NCBI GenBank assembly: GCA_011772275.1
Contig: WVZU01000301.1
Coordinates: 1 to 14,959, forward strand
Direction of reading: 5' to 3'
From: Planctomycetales bacterium
Lineage (GTDB): Bacteria > Planctomycetota > Planctomycetia > Pirellulales > UBA7805
DNA length: 14,959 nucleotides
Shown: positions 14,032-14,959 of the stretch, one piece after another
How positions within the stretch are numbered: the first letter of the stretch is position 1
Layout of the letters: every line of letters starts with the position of its first letter
Position numbers and translations under genes: made by a program
Notes under the pieces: generated by a model
What the model was told of the DNA's origin: nothing
Seen by the model: only the letters and a program-made list of their open reading frames with translations
Databases searched by the model: none

Positions 14032-14472
14032 ATGGCACACACGAACCGTAAGCTTGAAATGGACGATGCCCAGTCGCTGACAACGCGGTCGACCAGGGAG
14101 TCCATTGAGTTGATGGTCGAGCTGTTGCGGGGCGAAAATCCCTCACCGACCCACGTCGATGCTCTGCTGGTTGAACTTGCCGAGGGGATCGATCATTGCA
14201 TCGCAACGCATCAAGTGGAGGGCATCTACGAGGATGCGATCCAGCGAGCGCCCTGGTTGACGGCGGACGGCGAGCGTCTGAAGCAGCAGCTGGCGGCCAT
14301 GGCCCAATCGCTGCAAGCGCTGCGGATGCTGGCCAGCCGGGGCGGTGGACTTGGCGAATCGCTGGCTGGTCGATTCGAGGAATTTGCCGAGCTTTACGCG
14401 GAACACGAGGCGGCCGAGCAGGATTTCTTTCAAGCCGCTTTCCCCGGCCCGGACTGGGCCTTGCAGAGCTGA
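14032..14472 (+). CDS. Hemerythrin-like helical bundle protein
   Basis: 146 aa and strongly helical throughout. The pattern fits a four-helix hemerythrin/HHE domain: HVDALLVELAEGIDHCIATHQVEGIYE (41-67), a middle helix LKQQLAAMAQSLQALRML, and a last helix with AEHEAAEQDFF (HExxE, H125, E126, E129). H55, H60, E63, H125 and E129 are candidate ligands. The His normally found in the middle helix is missing, so metal binding may be partial or lost. ATG at 14032 is preferred over ATG at 14023 because AAGGA stands 9 nt upstream; the latter would leave no spacing. Family members bind di-iron and act in O2, NO or iron sensing and in stress. It is a single-gene transcript, closed by a hairpin. Confidence 0.65.
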   Translation: MAHTNRKLEMDDAQSLTTRSTRESIELMVELLRGENPSPTHVDALLVELAEGIDHCIATHQVEGIYEDAIQRAPWLTADGERLKQQLAAMAQSLQALRMLASRGGGLGESLAGRFEEFAELYAEHEAAEQDFFQAAFPGPDWALQS

Positions 14473-14486
14473 CCGGCTAGCGTCCC

Positions 14487-14515
14487 GCCCGCAGCCGGTC
14501 TCGCCGGAGGCGGGC
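14487..14515 (+). terminator. Compound hairpin after the hemerythrin-like gene
   Basis: GCCCGC (14487-14492) pairs with GCGGGC (14510-14515). Inside, CCGG (14495-14498) pairs with CCGG (14504-14507) around TCTCG. It starts 15 nt after the stop codon. The stem is strong but no T-run follows. Confidence 0.5.
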
Positions 14516-14626
14516 CCTTGGTCCCCGACCTCTGGCCCCCACCGTGTGTCGCGAGGGCCTTGACCCGTATGGGGGAAAAGGAAACAGCCGTAGGGCAGCG
14601 TAAGAGTCCGAGCCACCCTCCCTGGC

Positions 14627-14959
14627 TTAAACCATCGGCTCAGGATGGCCGTTATCTCTTTTGGGGGTGGCCACCCGCAGCAGCCGGAAGCCGACATCCG
14701 AGCGGATGAAACCGTACAAGCTGACCAGGATCAGCGCCAGGGTGATGCTGACCAGCCAGTCGTTGTAGTCCGCACCGGAAAAGACATCTCCCTTGCCGAC
14801 TTCGGGAAATACGGTCGGGGCGACTGGCAAACCGTAACGCTCAGCCAGCTCGGCAATCTGGATCAGGTGCAATACTGGCACGCCGTCCTCACTCAATCGG
14901 GGCGCCACGCCGTCAATGCGGTGCAGGTGCCGTGGCGGTCGCAAATTCAATCCGGGTCG
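14627..14959 (-). CDS. Membrane protein C-terminus, possibly poly-gamma-glutamate system protein (partial)
   Basis: The frame is open to the window edge and ends at TAA 14629-14627, leaving at least 110 residues of C-terminus. It reads VPVLHLIQIAELAERYGLP, then PEVGKGDVFSGADYN, then a transmembrane helix WLVSITLALILVSLYGFI and a short basic, probably cytosolic tail. The YGLP-P-VG-GD-F-YN pattern followed by a terminal helix recalls the poly-gamma-glutamate system protein (PgsW-type) family, though I hold this only loosely. The N-terminus, and any capBC-like partner genes, would lie to the right of the window. The TTG at 14950 is not taken as a start, because the coding pattern continues past it. 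Confidence 0.5.
   Translation of the reverse strand, partial: RPGLNLRPPRHLHRIDGVAPRLSEDGVPVLHLIQIAELAERYGLPVAPTVFPEVGKGDVFSGADYNDWLVSITLALILVSLYGFIRSDVGFRLLRVATPKRDNGHPEPMV

Overview
The window looks like chromosome of a GC-rich bacterium, most probably a planctomycete of the Pirellulales/Rhodopirellula type. This rests on three things: the GT81 glucosyl-3-phosphoglycerate synthase with an attached glycosyltransferase operon, the EgtB/EgtD pair, and short compact operons with mixed Shine-Dalgarno strength. The lineage is inferred from gene content; there is no rRNA or other phylogenetic marker here.

Layout. (1) Minus strand 550-5: a thioredoxin-fold protein of the AhpC-TSA_2/PRXL2 (selenoprotein U) type. 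Its redox motif is interrupted by an in-frame TGA exactly where the first Cys of CxxC belongs. A hairpin with bacterial SECIS geometry lies 25 nt further on, so I read it as a selenoprotein of about 181 aa rather than as the 131-residue ORF seen after the TGA. (2) Plus strand 573-5762: an ABC ATPase, a fused substrate-binding/permease protein (OpuC family), a DUF427 protein, egtD and egtB. The last two make ergothioneine from histidine. The linked transporter may therefore import ergothioneine, like EgtUV, rather than glycine betaine. (3) 5763-7100: a less GC-rich stretch of poorly conserved sequence with a BamE/SmpA-like fragment and one secreted protein of unknown function. It ends at a GC-rich hairpin. 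(4) Minus strand 13530-7102: a five-gene operon in the order GT4 glycosyltransferase, HAD hydrolase, GT4, GT4 paralogue, GT81 GpgS. This is most likely a glucosylglycerate-based compatible-solute or oligosaccharide pathway. (5) 13531-14031: a 500-bp regulatory intergenic region with a five-copy tandem repeat, several inverted repeats and a sigma-70-like promoter. (6) Plus strand 14032-14472: a small hemerythrin-like helical bundle protein, followed by a strong hairpin. (7) Minus strand from the window edge to 14627: the C-terminal end of a membrane protein, possibly of the poly-gamma-glutamate system.

Taken together the window reads as a stress locus. It holds thiol/selenium redox chemistry (SelU-like protein, ergothioneine synthesis and perhaps uptake) beside synthesis of a phosphoglycerate-derived osmolyte. 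Gene functions are assigned from motifs read by eye; no database search was run.
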